This document shows, one piece after another, positions 33,283 to 41,898 of a stretch of 64,000 nt of DNA. The translations under genes were made by a program, and so were the position numbers. The notes beneath the pieces were generated by a model. That model saw only the letters and a program-made list of their open reading frames with translations. It ran no database searches and was not told the origin of the DNA. Source of the DNA: Saccharomonospora sp. NB11 (GTDB taxonomy: Bacteria; Actinomycetota; Actinomycetes; Mycobacteriales; Pseudonocardiaceae); assembly GCF_015910535.1 (NCBI RefSeq), contig NZ_JACBJG010000003.1:248001-312000 (forward strand), read 5' to 3'. Numbering within the stretch: position 1 is the stretch's first letter; each line of letters opens with the position of its first letter.

Positions 33283-33374
33283 TAAATCGGCGGTAGGTTG
33301 GGTACTCGAAGGATGGCGGCCCCACGACGCCAACGCCGGGTGAGGCGCTCGACATTCCTGTGAGGAGGTGCAGT

Positions 33375-33917
33375 GTGCTGGAGCTCGCGATCTTGGGGCT
33401 GCTGCACGAGGCACCGATGCACGGCTACGTCCTGCGCAAGCGTTTGCACGAGACGCTCGGCATGGTTCGCACGTTCTCCTACGGCTCGCTCTACCCGACC
33501 CTGCGGCGGCTGCTGCGGGCGGGACTGATCGTGGAGGAGCCGGCCGAGACCACGACGGGGTGGAACCGTCGCGCCAAGCGTGTCTACAAGCTGACCGCCG
33601 ACGGCAAGGAGCGGTTCGCCGAACTCCTCGCCGACGCCGGTCCGCAGACCTGGGACGACGAGGGGTTCGGGGTGCACCTGACCTTCTTCTCCCGGACGCC
33701 GGCCGACGTGCGGATGCGGATTCTGGAGGGCAGGCGCCGCCGTGTCGAGGAACGTCGCGAAGGTCTGCGGGCAGCGTTGGCCAGGGCCGAGGAGAAGATC
33801 GACCGCTACACCCGTGAGCTGCACCAGCTCGGGCTGGAGGCGAGTGAGCGGGAGGTGCGTTGGCTCAACGAGCTGATCGCGCACGAACAGGCCGAGCAGC
33901 GGGGTCAGCAGAGCTGA
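33375..33917 (+). CDS. PadR-family transcriptional regulator
   Basis: A 180-residue regulator. The N-terminal winged helix of the PadR type begins LELAILGLLHEAPMHGYVLR and includes FSYGSLYPTLRRLLRAGLIV. The C-terminal half is a long helical dimerisation region (RILEGRRRRVEERREGLRAA). It matches Rv0047c in mycobacteria, which also neighbours ino1. The GTG at 33375 follows GAGGAGGT by five bases. The ligand and targets are unknown; its neighbours suggest envelope or inositol metabolism. Confidence 0.93.
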   Translation: MLELAILGLLHEAPMHGYVLRKRLHETLGMVRTFSYGSLYPTLRRLLRAGLIVEEPAETTTGWNRRAKRVYKLTADGKERFAELLADAGPQTWDDEGFGVHLTFFSRTPADVRMRILEGRRRRVEERREGLRAALARAEEKIDRYTRELHQLGLEASEREVRWLNELIAHEQAEQRGQQS

Positions 33918-33975
33918 ATCCGTCATCGCCGCTCGGCGTCAGTACCCAAGCAATGACTAGTAAGGAGATACCGGC

Positions 33976-35064
33976 ATGGGCGAGAACCGCCGCGTAAGGG
34001 TGGCCATCGTTGGCGTCGGCAACTGCGCGGCGTCGCTTGTTCAGGGGGTCCATTACTACCGCGACGCCGACCCGAACTCGCGCGTGCCCGGACTGATGCA
34101 CGTTCAGTTCGGCGACTACCACGTGCGTGACGTGGACTTCGTCGCGGCCTTCGACGTGGACGCGAAGAAGGTGGGCCAGGACCTGTCGGAGGCGATCCTC
34201 GCCAGCGAGAACAACACCATCAAGATCTGCGACGTCCCGCCGCTGGGTGTGACGGTGCAGCGCGGGCACACGCTCGACGGTCTCGGCCGCTTCTACCAGG
34301 AGACGATCCAGGAGTCGGACGAGAAGCCGGTGGACGTCGTGGAGGCCCTGCGTGCCGCCGAGGTGGACGTCCTGGTGTCGTATCTGCCGGTGGGTTCCTC
34401 GGAGGCGTCGAAGTTCTACGCCCAGGCCGCGCTGGACGCCGGGGTGGCGTTCGTCAACGCGATCCCCGTCTTCATCGCGTCCGACCCGGAGTGGGCCGCC
34501 AAGTTCGAGCAGGCGGGCGTGCCGATCGTGGGTGACGACATCAAGTCGCAGGTGGGTGCCACGATCACGCACCGAGTGCTGGCCAAGTTGTTCGAGGACC
34601 GGGGTGTCCAGCTCGACCGCACCATGCAGTTGAACGTGGGCGGCAACATGGACTTCAAGAACATGAAGGAGCTGGAGCGGCTGGAGTCGAAGAAGATCTC
34701 CAAGACCCAGGCCGTCACCTCGCAGATCGAGCGCGACCTCGGCAAGGCCAACGTGCACGTCGGGCCGTCGGACTACGTGCAGTGGCTCGACGACCGCAAG
34801 TGGGCGTACGTGCGGCTGGAGGGGCGCGCGTTCGGTGACGTGCCGCTGAACCTGGAGTACAAGCTGGAGGTCTGGGACTCGCCGAACTCGGCGGGCATCA
34901 TCATCGACGCCGTCCGCGCGGCGAAGATCGCCAAGGACCGGGGAATCGGCGGTCCGCTGCTGTCGGCCTCGTCGTACTTCATGAAGTCGCCGCCGCAGCA
35001 GTACGACGACTCGACCGCCCGCGACGCGGTGGAGAAGTTCATCCGCGGTGACGTGGAGCGCTGA
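33976..35064 (+). CDS. ino1: Myo-inositol-3-phosphate synthase
   Basis: A 362-residue NAD-dependent enzyme converting glucose-6-phosphate to inositol-3-phosphate, the first step to phosphatidylinositol, mannosides and mycothiol. The NAD-binding loop [12 protein letters not shown] is at the N-terminus. [10 protein letters not shown] and [12 protein letters not shown] are the core motifs, with catalytic Lys residues. It belongs to the short archaeal/actinobacterial type. The ATG at 33976 follows AAGGAGAT. It lies 58 bases after padR, as in mycobacteria, and ends in a strong terminator. Confidence 0.97.
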   Translation: MGENRRVRVAIVGVGNCAASLVQGVHYYRDADPNSRVPGLMHVQFGDYHVRDVDFVAAFDVDAKKVGQDLSEAILASENNTIKICDVPPLGVTVQRGHTLDGLGRFYQETIQESDEKPVDVVEALRAAEVDVLVSYLPVGSSEASKFYAQAALDAGVAFVNAIPVFIASDPEWAAKFEQAGVPIVGDDIKSQVGATITHRVLAKLFEDRGVQLDRTMQLNVGGNMDFKNMKELERLESKKISKTQAVTSQIERDLGKANVHVGPSDYVQWLDDRKWAYVRLEGRAFGDVPLNLEYKLEVWDSPNSAGIIIDAVRAAKIAKDRGIGGPLLSASSYFMKSPPQQYDDSTARDAVEKFIRGDVER

Positions 35065-35084
35065 CCCGCTCCGGTCGTGCCGAC

Positions 35085-35115
35085 AAGGCCATCTCGCCGA
35101 GTGCGAGGTGGCCTT
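35085..35115 (+). terminator. Intrinsic terminator after ino1
   Basis: Stem AAGGCCA...CTCGC / GCGAG...TGGCCTT with a 5-base loop, starting 21 bases after the ino1 stop and followed by TCGTCGT rather than a pure T-run. Confidence 0.8.
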
Positions 35116-35170
35116 TCGTCGTCTCGGGGTGCGATCGGCATCGCAGTTGCTTGTAGGAGCTAACCATTAC

Positions 35171-35187
35171 ACTTAGCATGTCTAAGT
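35171..35187. promoter_or_regulatory. Inverted repeat upstream of MFS gene, probable operator
   Basis: ACTTAG-CATGT-CTAAGT, perfect 6-base arms with a 5-base centre, in an AT-rich patch that also contains likely promoter elements (TAACCATTACACT). The TTAG-N5-CTAA form is typical of MarR/SlyA-type operators. No regulator gene is adjacent. Confidence 0.6.
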
Positions 35188-35242
35188 AATTCTCGTGGTG
35201 CTGCCGCGAGTCACTCCTACGCGTGCGAGGGATCGCCAAGCT

Positions 35243-36439
35243 GTGAGTGCGCAAAGCCATTCGGCTCTGTTCTCCGCCGTCAAGGGCCAGCCGAAGCAGG
35301 TGTGGATCACCGCGTTCGCGGCCGTCATCGCGTTCATGGGCATCGGTCTGGTCGACCCGATCCTGCTGTCGATCGCCGAGGGACTCGACGCCTCGCCGTC
35401 GCAGGTCACCCTCCTGTTCTCCTCCTATCTCGGCATCCAGGTCCTCGCGATGCTCGTCACCAGCGCGTCCAGCGCTCGGTTCGGGGCAAAGCGAACGGTC
35501 CTCGTCGGGCTCACGTTGATCGTGCTGGCCACGTTGGCCTGCGGCTTCGCGGGCAGCATCGAGCAGCTCATCGGGTTGCGGGCGGTGTGGGGACTCGGCA
35601 ACGCCTTCTTCATCGCCACCGCGTTGTCCGTCATCGTGGGCGCGGCCACCGGAGGACAGGCGGGGGCGATCCTGCTGTACGAGGCCGCGTTGGGTCTCGG
35701 GCTCGCGGTGGGGCCGTTGCTCGGGGCGGTGCTCGGCGACATCTCCTGGCGCGGTCCCTTCTTCGGCACGTGCGTGCTCATGGCTGTCGCGCTGGTGCTC
35801 TGCGCCGCCTTCCTGGACAACGACAGTGGGCAACAGCGTCCCCGCGTTCGCATCACCGACCCGCTGCGGGCTCTGCGACACCCCGGGCTCGCGCGCGTCT
35901 CGATCGGCTCCGCCTGCTACACCGCAGCGTTCTTCACGGTGCTCGCGTGGTCGCCGTTCGTGCTCGAATGGGGTGCGGTCGCCATCGGTCTGGTGTTCTT
36001 CGGTTGGGGCGTGTGTGTCGCCGTGGCCGGGGTCGTGCTGGCGCCGAAGCTGGCCGCCCGGCTCGGGGAGCGCACCGCGACCGTCGTGTCCGTGCTCGGC
36101 TACGGCGTCCTGATGGCGGTCATGCTCGTGCCCGCGAAGGAAGTGCTCGTGGTCGCCATCGTGGTCAGCGGTCTGGTGTCCGGGCTGCTCAACACGCTGT
36201 TCACCGGAACCGCGATGTCGGTCAGCGACGCACCGCGACCGGTGGCCAGTGCGGGCTACAACTTCTGTCGCTGGCTGGGCGGTGCCGCCGCCGCGACGCT
36301 CGTCGGGCACGTCGCCGAGTGGTTGGGATCGGACCAGGCGCCGTTCCTGGTGGCGGCGGTGCTGTGCCTGATCGCCACTGGTGTGCTGGCGGCGGGACGG
36401 CGCACGACGTCACCCGCGGCGACGGCCGAGCGGGTGTGA
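35243..36439 (+). CDS. MFS transporter (drug/proton antiporter type)
   Basis: A 398-residue membrane protein with about twelve helices. Family marks are MGIGLVDPILLSIAEGL in helix 1, the loop SARFGAKRTVLVG, and the antiporter motif near GLGLAVGPLLGAVLGD in helix 5. This matches exporters of the Bmr/MdtL type. The GTG at 35243 gives an N-terminus starting just before the first helix (SAQSHSALFSAVKGQPKQVW); a GTG at 35195 would add 16 residues. A MarR-type palindrome 56 bases upstream suggests induction by the exported compound. Confidence 0.88.
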   Translation: MSAQSHSALFSAVKGQPKQVWITAFAAVIAFMGIGLVDPILLSIAEGLDASPSQVTLLFSSYLGIQVLAMLVTSASSARFGAKRTVLVGLTLIVLATLACGFAGSIEQLIGLRAVWGLGNAFFIATALSVIVGAATGGQAGAILLYEAALGLGLAVGPLLGAVLGDISWRGPFFGTCVLMAVALVLCAAFLDNDSGQQRPRVRITDPLRALRHPGLARVSIGSACYTAAFFTVLAWSPFVLEWGAVAIGLVFFGWGVCVAVAGVVLAPKLAARLGERTATVVSVLGYGVLMAVMLVPAKEVLVVAIVVSGLVSGLLNTLFTGTAMSVSDAPRPVASAGYNFCRWLGGAAAATLVGHVAEWLGSDQAPFLVAAVLCLIATGVLAAGRRTTSPAATAERV

Positions 36440-36562
36440 CGCTCACGGTGTCGAACACGCGGTGTAGGCCGTTCGTTTGATGTTCACCGCCAGGCATACC
36501 GGCGCTTGCTTGGCCGACCTAACGTCACCGGGGCTTGTCCGATCGAGTGACCTGGAGGTCGT

Positions 36563-38650
36563 GTGTCTGTCGAGCCCGGACGTCTGCTGCCACTGCTGAG
36601 CTCCCACCGTCCCGGCCGATCGGCCGTCACGTGCGAGTACCGCTGTGGCAACGCGTGTGCTCACCCCGCGCCCAACACGTCCGACAACACCACCTTCGCC
36701 GAGGTGGCCCGCGGCGTGCTCTCGCGCCGCGGAGCGCTGAAGGCGACGGCGGTGCTGTCGGCGACTGCGGCCGGGTTCGCGGCACTGTCGGGCACGGCCG
36801 CCGCCGAGCCGTCGGTGCCCGCCGCGCTCGCCGGGTCGGGCCGTCGTCAGGGACGTCCGGTGCCGGGCACGAACTTCACGCCGGTGACGCCCAACCGGGA
36901 CGATGCGGTGACGGTGCCCGAGGGTTACGACCACCGGGTCGTGATCCGCTGGGGCGACCCGGTGCTGCCCGGTGCGCCGCAGTTCGACTTCCACAACCAG
37001 ACCGCCGAGGCACAGTCCCGCCAGTTCGGCTACAACAACGACTTCGTGGGCCTCGTCCCGCAGGACGCCTCGGGCCGCCGTTGCCTGATGGTCGTCAACC
37101 ACGAGTACACCACCGAGAGCCACATGTTCCCGGCGGGAACCTACGACCCCGAGAACCCGACCGAGGAACAGGTGAGGATCGGGTGGGCGGCGCACGGCCT
37201 CACGGTCGTCCAGACCGAGCGCGACCCGCAGGGCGGGCTGCGGGTGGTGCCGAGCCGGTACAGCCGCCGCATCACGCTGAACACCGAGTTCGAGGTTCGT
37301 GGTCCCGTCGCGGGGTCGCGGTACCTGCGGACGTCGGCGGACCCGGAGGGGCGCACCGTGTTCGGCACGATGAACAACTGCGCGGGTGGGGTCACGCCGT
37401 GGGGCACGATCCTGTCCGGCGAGGAGAACATCCACCAGTACTTCGCCAACGCCGACGCGGTCACCGACCCGGTGGAGGCCGAACGGCTCCGGCGGTACGG
37501 GTTCGCGCCCGGTGCGTCCACCCGCAAGTGGGAGCGCTTCGACCGGCGCTGGGACATCGCGCAGGAACCCAACGAGCCCAACCGGTTCGGCTGGATCGTC
37601 GAGATCGACCCCAACGATCCGAACTCCACGCCGATCAAGCACACGGCGCTCGGCCGCTTCAAGCACGAGGGCGCCACCATCAAGATCACGAAGGACGGCC
37701 GGGTCGCCGCCTACTCCGGCGACGACGAGCGGTTCGAGTACATCTACAAGTTCGTCTCCAACGGCCGCTACAAGCCGGGCCGCAGCGCCCACGCCCGCAG
37801 GCACAACTCGCGCCTGCTCGACGACGGCACCCTCTACGTCGCGAAGTTCACCGGCGACAGCCCGGCCGAGGAGATCGACGGCTCCGGAACGCTGCCCTCG
37901 GACGGCGAGTTCGACGGCACGGGTGAGTGGATTCCGCTGGCCAGCGGCGACGTCTCGTACGTGCCCGGGATGACGGCCGAGGAGGTGTACGTCTTCACAC
38001 GAGAGGCGGCCGACCGGGTCGGTGCGACCAAGATGGACCGTCCCGAGGACGTCGAGCCGAACCCCGTCAACGGGCGGGTGTACGCGTCGCTGACCAACAA
38101 CAGCGACCGCGGCATGGCCGGCAAGGCCGCCGCCGACGAGGCCAACCCTCGCAACGGCAACCGCAACGGTCACGTGCTGGAGTGGGAGGAGGCGCACGGC
38201 GATGCGGCCTCGACGCGGTTCACCTGGCGATTGCTGCTGGTCTGCGGCGACCCTGCCGAGGCGGACACCTACTTCGGCGGGTTCGACAAGGGCCAGGTCA
38301 GCCCGATCTCGTGTCCCGACAACGTGACGTTCGACCGCCACGGCAACCTGTGGGTCGCCACGGACGGCAACGCGTTGGGCGCCAACGACGGGCTGTTCTC
38401 GGTGCCGGTCGAGGGGCCGGACCGCGGCCACGTCAAGCAGTTCCTGAGCGTGCCTATTGGTGCGGAGACCTGCGGTCCGGTGGTGACCGACGACGTCGTC
38501 GTGGTCGCCGTGCAGCACCCGGGTGAGGACGGGACGCCGGAGGAGCCGCAGTCGCACTGGCCCGACGGCGGCACGTCGCCCGCACGCCCGGCGATCGTGG
38601 CGGTGTGGAAGAAGGGCGCGCACGGCCGTCCGGGTCTGATCGGTTCCTGA
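36563..38650 (+). CDS. PhoX-family alkaline phosphatase (DUF839)
   Basis: A 695-residue secreted phosphatase of the PhoX family, which releases phosphate from esters using calcium and iron cofactors. A Tat-type signal SRRGALKATAVLSATAAG occurs at about residues 53-70, preceded by EYRCGNACAH. Conserved blocks are MVVNHEYT, NNCAGGVTPWGTILSGEEN and PDNVTFDRHGNLWVATDG. Folded export through Tat fits a metalloenzyme. The GTG at 36563 follows GGAGG. PhoX genes are usually induced under phosphate starvation; I do not see a clear pho box. Confidence 0.92.
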   Translation: MSVEPGRLLPLLSSHRPGRSAVTCEYRCGNACAHPAPNTSDNTTFAEVARGVLSRRGALKATAVLSATAAGFAALSGTAAAEPSVPAALAGSGRRQGRPVPGTNFTPVTPNRDDAVTVPEGYDHRVVIRWGDPVLPGAPQFDFHNQTAEAQSRQFGYNNDFVGLVPQDASGRRCLMVVNHEYTTESHMFPAGTYDPENPTEEQVRIGWAAHGLTVVQTERDPQGGLRVVPSRYSRRITLNTEFEVRGPVAGSRYLRTSADPEGRTVFGTMNNCAGGVTPWGTILSGEENIHQYFANADAVTDPVEAERLRRYGFAPGASTRKWERFDRRWDIAQEPNEPNRFGWIVEIDPNDPNSTPIKHTALGRFKHEGATIKITKDGRVAAYSGDDERFEYIYKFVSNGRYKPGRSAHARRHNSRLLDDGTLYVAKFTGDSPAEEIDGSGTLPSDGEFDGTGEWIPLASGDVSYVPGMTAEEVYVFTREAADRVGATKMDRPEDVEPNPVNGRVYASLTNNSDRGMAGKAAADEANPRNGNRNGHVLEWEEAHGDAASTRFTWRLLLVCGDPAEADTYFGGFDKGQVSPISCPDNVTFDRHGNLWVATDGNALGANDGLFSVPVEGPDRGHVKQFLSVPIGAETCGPVVTDDVVVVAVQHPGEDGTPEEPQSHWPDGGTSPARPAIVAVWKKGAHGRPGLIGS

Positions 38651-38706
38651 TCCGCCGCCACGGGCCCGTTCCGGGGTCGGTCGGCCCCGCGTTCTACGGT
38701 GGACGC

Positions 38707-39399
38707 ATGGCTGACCGACCCCTCGCTCTCGTCACAGGCGCCACTCGCGGCATCGGCGCGGCCGTGGCCGCGGCGCTCGCGCCCACCCATCGGGTGCTGC
38801 TCGGAGGTCGGGACGCCGAACGCCTGCAGGCGCGGGCCGAGGAGCTGCCCGACGCCTCGGCGTGGCCCGTGGATCTCACCGACGCGGACGCGCTTCGCCA
38901 GGCGTGCGCCTCGATCGACTCGCTCGACGTGCTGGTGCACTCGGCGGGAGTGGCCAGGTTGGGGTCGGTGGCCGAGTCCGAGGCGGCCGTGTGGCGCGAG
39001 AACCTGGAGGTCAATCTCGTCGCCGTGGCCGAGCTGACGCGCCTGCTGCTGCCCGCGCTGCGCGCCGCGAAGGGACACGTCGTGTTCGTCAACTCGGGTC
39101 AGGGCCTCGCCGCCCGCGCGGGTTGGGGGCCGTACGCGGCCAGCAAGTTCGCCGTGCGCGCCTACGCCGACGCTCTGCGCGCCGAGGAGGAGAGCGCCGG
39201 GGTCCGCGTCACCAGCGTCTATCCGGGACGGACCGACACCGACATGCAGCAGGCCGTGGTGAGTCACGAGGGTGGCGAGTACCAGCCGGAGAAGTACCTG
39301 CGTCCCGAATCGGTCGCCGCTGCCGTGGCCGCAGCCGTGACCGCGAGCCCCGACGCGCATCTCACGGAGCTGACGATTCGTCCTCGGCCGACGCGTTAG
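38707..39399 (+). CDS. Short-chain dehydrogenase/reductase
   Basis: A 230-residue NAD(P)-dependent oxidoreductase with a Rossmann fold. Cofactor motif TGATRGIG is near residue 12, the NAG-type motif appears as HSAGVA, the catalytic Ser in FVNSGQG, and YAASK holds the catalytic Tyr and Lys. Length is at the short end for the family. It lies 56 bases after PhoX, possibly co-transcribed. Its substrate cannot be told from the sequence. Confidence 0.92.
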   Translation: MADRPLALVTGATRGIGAAVAAALAPTHRVLLGGRDAERLQARAEELPDASAWPVDLTDADALRQACASIDSLDVLVHSAGVARLGSVAESEAAVWRENLEVNLVAVAELTRLLLPALRAAKGHVVFVNSGQGLAARAGWGPYAASKFAVRAYADALRAEEESAGVRVTSVYPGRTDTDMQQAVVSHEGGEYQPEKYLRPESVAAAVAAAVTASPDAHLTELTIRPRPTR

Positions 39400-39884
39400 G
39401 ACTGTGTCGGCCCAGCTCGCCGACGTAGGACTTCACGGCCTCGTCCTGGTCGGGCGCTGAGTGCGTGATCGCGTTCAGCGGGTCGACCCTCGGGCGTGGC
39501 CGGAGAGGCTTCCCGAACTGCTGTCGTGACGCCGGTCGGCGGCTGTGCTGTCGCGAAACGTGCGGCTGAAGGTGCCCAGGCCGCCGACACCGATCGCGAA
39601 CACCGCCGGTTTCCCTCGGCGGGAACATCGCGCGCTCGACACGCCTCACGGCGCGGCGTCATCGCCGATGAAGGCTCGGAGTAGCGCGCCTTACCGGACG
39701 TGCGTGATCCGGGCGTGTGCCGTCGAGTGGTGCCGCGTCGTGATTTGTCGCGCCCGCGGCAGCGGGCGGTCGACGTCCTCCCTTCCTGCTCCGGTGCGGT
39801 CCACCGTGCCCATTTCCGTCCACGTGTGTCGCGAGCAGCTTGACGACATCCGTGGCTTAGTGGCATGGTTACCTACATGACTAA
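39400..39884. other. Gene-poor stretch, possibly decayed coding sequence
   Basis: No intact gene. On the minus strand short pieces look protein-like in different frames: IGVGGLGTFSRTFRDS near 39545-39600, and PLNAITHSAPDQDEAVKSYV near 39425-39485. They may be remnants of a gene broken by frameshifts, but the matches are by eye only and could be chance in high-GC DNA. Confidence 0.3.
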
Positions 39885-39904
39885 TGAACCAACGGACTGG
39901 TTCA
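39885..39904. promoter_or_regulatory. Inverted repeat upstream of the GntR/ABC operon
   Basis: TGAACCA-ACGGAC-TGGTTCA, perfect 7-base arms with a 6-base centre, ending 16 bases before the GntR start. It overlaps a likely promoter region (TACATGACTAAT just upstream). This is the expected position for autorepression by a YtrA-type GntR regulator. Confidence 0.7.
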
Positions 39905-39920
39905 CCGGACGGGGAGTGTG

Positions 39921-40277
39921 ATGGACGACGGGCGCCCGCTGTTCGTGCAGATCGCCGAGCAGATCGAGGACGCGATCATCGACGGCTCGTTGCCGGAGGA
40001 GAGCCGGGCTCCGTCCACCAACGAACTCGCCGCGTTCCACCGGATCAACCCGGCCACCGCGGCGAACGGCATCAACAAGCTCGTCGCCGACGGGCTGCTC
40101 TACAAGAAGAGGGGGGTCGGGATGTTCGTGGCGGCGGGAGCGCGGGAAGCGCTTCTGAACAGGCGCCGTAACGCGTTCGCGGAGAAGTTCATCGCGCCGT
40201 TGCTCGCCGAGGCGCGCCGGTTGGGGATGGACGCCGAGGACCTGAAGAAGATGATCGACAACTGGGAGGACGCATGA
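39921..40277 (+). CDS. YtrA-type GntR-family regulator
   Basis: A 118-residue short GntR repressor. The winged helix starts PLFVQIAEQIEDAIIDGSLP and includes PSTNELAAFHRINPATAANG, the recognition helix. Only a short C-terminal helix follows, without ligand domain, as in the YtrA subfamily. The ATG follows GGGGAG by four bases. It overlaps the ABC ATPase start (ATGA). YtrA regulators typically control ABC transporters responding to cell-wall stress, which fits this three-gene operon. Confidence 0.93.
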   Translation: MDDGRPLFVQIAEQIEDAIIDGSLPEESRAPSTNELAAFHRINPATAANGINKLVADGLLYKKRGVGMFVAAGAREALLNRRRNAFAEKFIAPLLAEARRLGMDAEDLKKMIDNWEDA

Positions 40278-41173
40278 CCGTCGCAAGCCTGCGGGGCGTG
40301 ACGAAGCGTTACGCCTCCACCACTGCCGTGGCCGACGTGTCCTTCGACCTCCACGCCGACCGCATCCACGGGCTGTTGGGCCGGAACGGCGCGGGCAAGA
40401 GCACGGTCATGCGGATGCTCACCGGCCAGGACCTCCAGACCGACGGCACCATCGAGGTGTTCGGTTCGGCGCCGTACGAGAACACCGAGGTGCTGCGGCA
40501 GGTCTGCTTCATCAAGGAGTCGCAGCGGTACCCGGACATCTTCCGGGTGCGCCACGCGCTCGACGCCGCGAGCCTCATCTTCCCCAACTGGGACGCCGAC
40601 TTCGCCGACGAGCTCGTCGACGAGTTCCGGCTGCGCACGAACCAGCGCATCAAGAAGCTCTCCCGGGGACAGCTCTCGGCCGTCGGGGTGATCATCGGGC
40701 TGGCCGCCCGGGCGCCGCTGACGCTGTTCGACGAGCCCTACCTCGGGCTCGATGCCGTGGCGAGGCAGATGTTCTACGACCGGCTGCTCGCCGACTACGC
40801 CGAACATCCCCGCACGATCGTGCTCTCCACGCACCTGATCGACGAGGTCGCCGACCTGATCGAGCAGGTGATCGTGATCGACTCCGGGCGCATCCTCATG
40901 AACGACAGCGCCGAGGTCCTGCGGTCGCGGGCCGTGACGGTGACCGGTCCGGCGTCGGAGGTGGAGCGGTTCGCCGCGGGCCACACCGAGCTGTACAGGG
41001 AGCAGCTCGGCGGGATCCTGCGCCTCACCGTCCAGGGGGCGACGCCGCCGCGCGAATCGGAGAATCTCCAGTTCGAGCCGGTGTCGTTGCAGCAGCTCGT
41101 GGTCCGTGCGACGCAGCTCGCGGGCCGCGAGCAGGTGTTCGAGGGCACGACGAACGGTAAGGAGGTCCGGTGA
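40274..41173 (+). CDS. ABC transporter ATP-binding protein (YtrB-like)
   Basis: A 299-residue ATPase. Walker A is GRNGAGKST, the signature is LSRGQLSA (a variant of LSGGQ), and Walker B is LTLFDEP followed by YLGLD. The C-terminal 80 residues form an extension typical of drug or antimicrobial-peptide exporters. It starts within the GntR stop codon and overlaps the permease. It powers export through the single membrane subunit that follows. Confidence 0.93.
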   Translation: MTVASLRGVTKRYASTTAVADVSFDLHADRIHGLLGRNGAGKSTVMRMLTGQDLQTDGTIEVFGSAPYENTEVLRQVCFIKESQRYPDIFRVRHALDAASLIFPNWDADFADELVDEFRLRTNQRIKKLSRGQLSAVGVIIGLAARAPLTLFDEPYLGLDAVARQMFYDRLLADYAEHPRTIVLSTHLIDEVADLIEQVIVIDSGRILMNDSAEVLRSRAVTVTGPASEVERFAAGHTELYREQLGGILRLTVQGATPPRESENLQFEPVSLQQLVVRATQLAGREQVFEGTTNGKEVR

Positions 41174-41862
41174 TGGGACACCTCGTGCGGGTGGCGAAGA
41201 TCCAGCTCGTCAACGCGTTCTCGGTGCTCGTTCTCCCGTTGTTGATCACGGCTCTGGTGCTGGTGGGCAACCTGGTGGTGGCCGCGGCGTTCACCAACGG
41301 CGAGGGGTTCGTGACCGGAGGTGTGTTCTCCCTCTACGTCACCATGCTGGTGGTCCACCTCCAGACGATGACGCAGATGTTCCCGTTCGCCCTCGGGCTC
41401 TCGGTGACGCGGAAGTCGTTCTTCGGGGCCACGACACTCGTGGTGCTCGGCCAGGCGGCGGGGTACGGCGTCCTGCTCACCGCGGGCAAGTTCGTCGAGG
41501 AGGCCACCGACGGGTGGGGGCTCGACGTCACGTTCCTCGCGTTGCCGTTCCTCAGCCACGACAACGTGGTGTTGCAGTTCCTCGCCTACACGGTGCCGCT
41601 GGTGATGCTGTCGTTCCTCGGGCTCTGGATCGGCATCGTGTTCCAGCGGTGGAACCAGCTCGGCGTGTGGGTGCTGACCGTCAGCCTGAGCCTGCTCGTG
41701 GTGGGTCTCGTGCTGGTGGTCGAGTGGCAGAACTGGTGGTCGGAGCTCGGCCGGTTCTTCTCCGAGCTGCCCGCCATCGTGTTGCAGGCGGGATTCCCGG
41801 CCGCGATCGCGGTGCTGTTCGCCGGTGCCGCCTATATGACGACGCGTCGCGCTGTGCCCTGA
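41173..41862 (+). CDS. ABC transporter membrane protein
   Basis: A 229-residue protein with six hydrophobic segments. It begins GHLVRVAKIQLVNAFSVLVL and includes FPFALGLSVTRKSFFGATTL, a short cytoplasmic loop typical of ABC-2-type permeases of the YtrC/D kind. The ATG at 41173 follows AAGGAGGT by six bases and overlaps the ATPase stop (TGATG). It completes the GntR-ABC operon. Confidence 0.88.
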   Translation: MGHLVRVAKIQLVNAFSVLVLPLLITALVLVGNLVVAAAFTNGEGFVTGGVFSLYVTMLVVHLQTMTQMFPFALGLSVTRKSFFGATTLVVLGQAAGYGVLLTAGKFVEEATDGWGLDVTFLALPFLSHDNVVLQFLAYTVPLVMLSFLGLWIGIVFQRWNQLGVWVLTVSLSLLVVGLVLVVEWQNWWSELGRFFSELPAIVLQAGFPAAIAVLFAGAAYMTTRRAVP

Positions 41863-41898
41863 TCCGGGCACGCGGGGGTCGGACGCGTCGACAGGGGA

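Noticed and set aside
36440-36562. pho box upstream of PhoX
   Set aside because: No pair of direct repeats close to the actinobacterial PhoP pattern was recognised by eye.
39362-39866. Minus-strand genes of 95 to 156 codons downstream of the SDR
   Set aside because: No ribosome binding site, overlap with SDR, composition Arg/Pro-rich, no domain; at most remnants.
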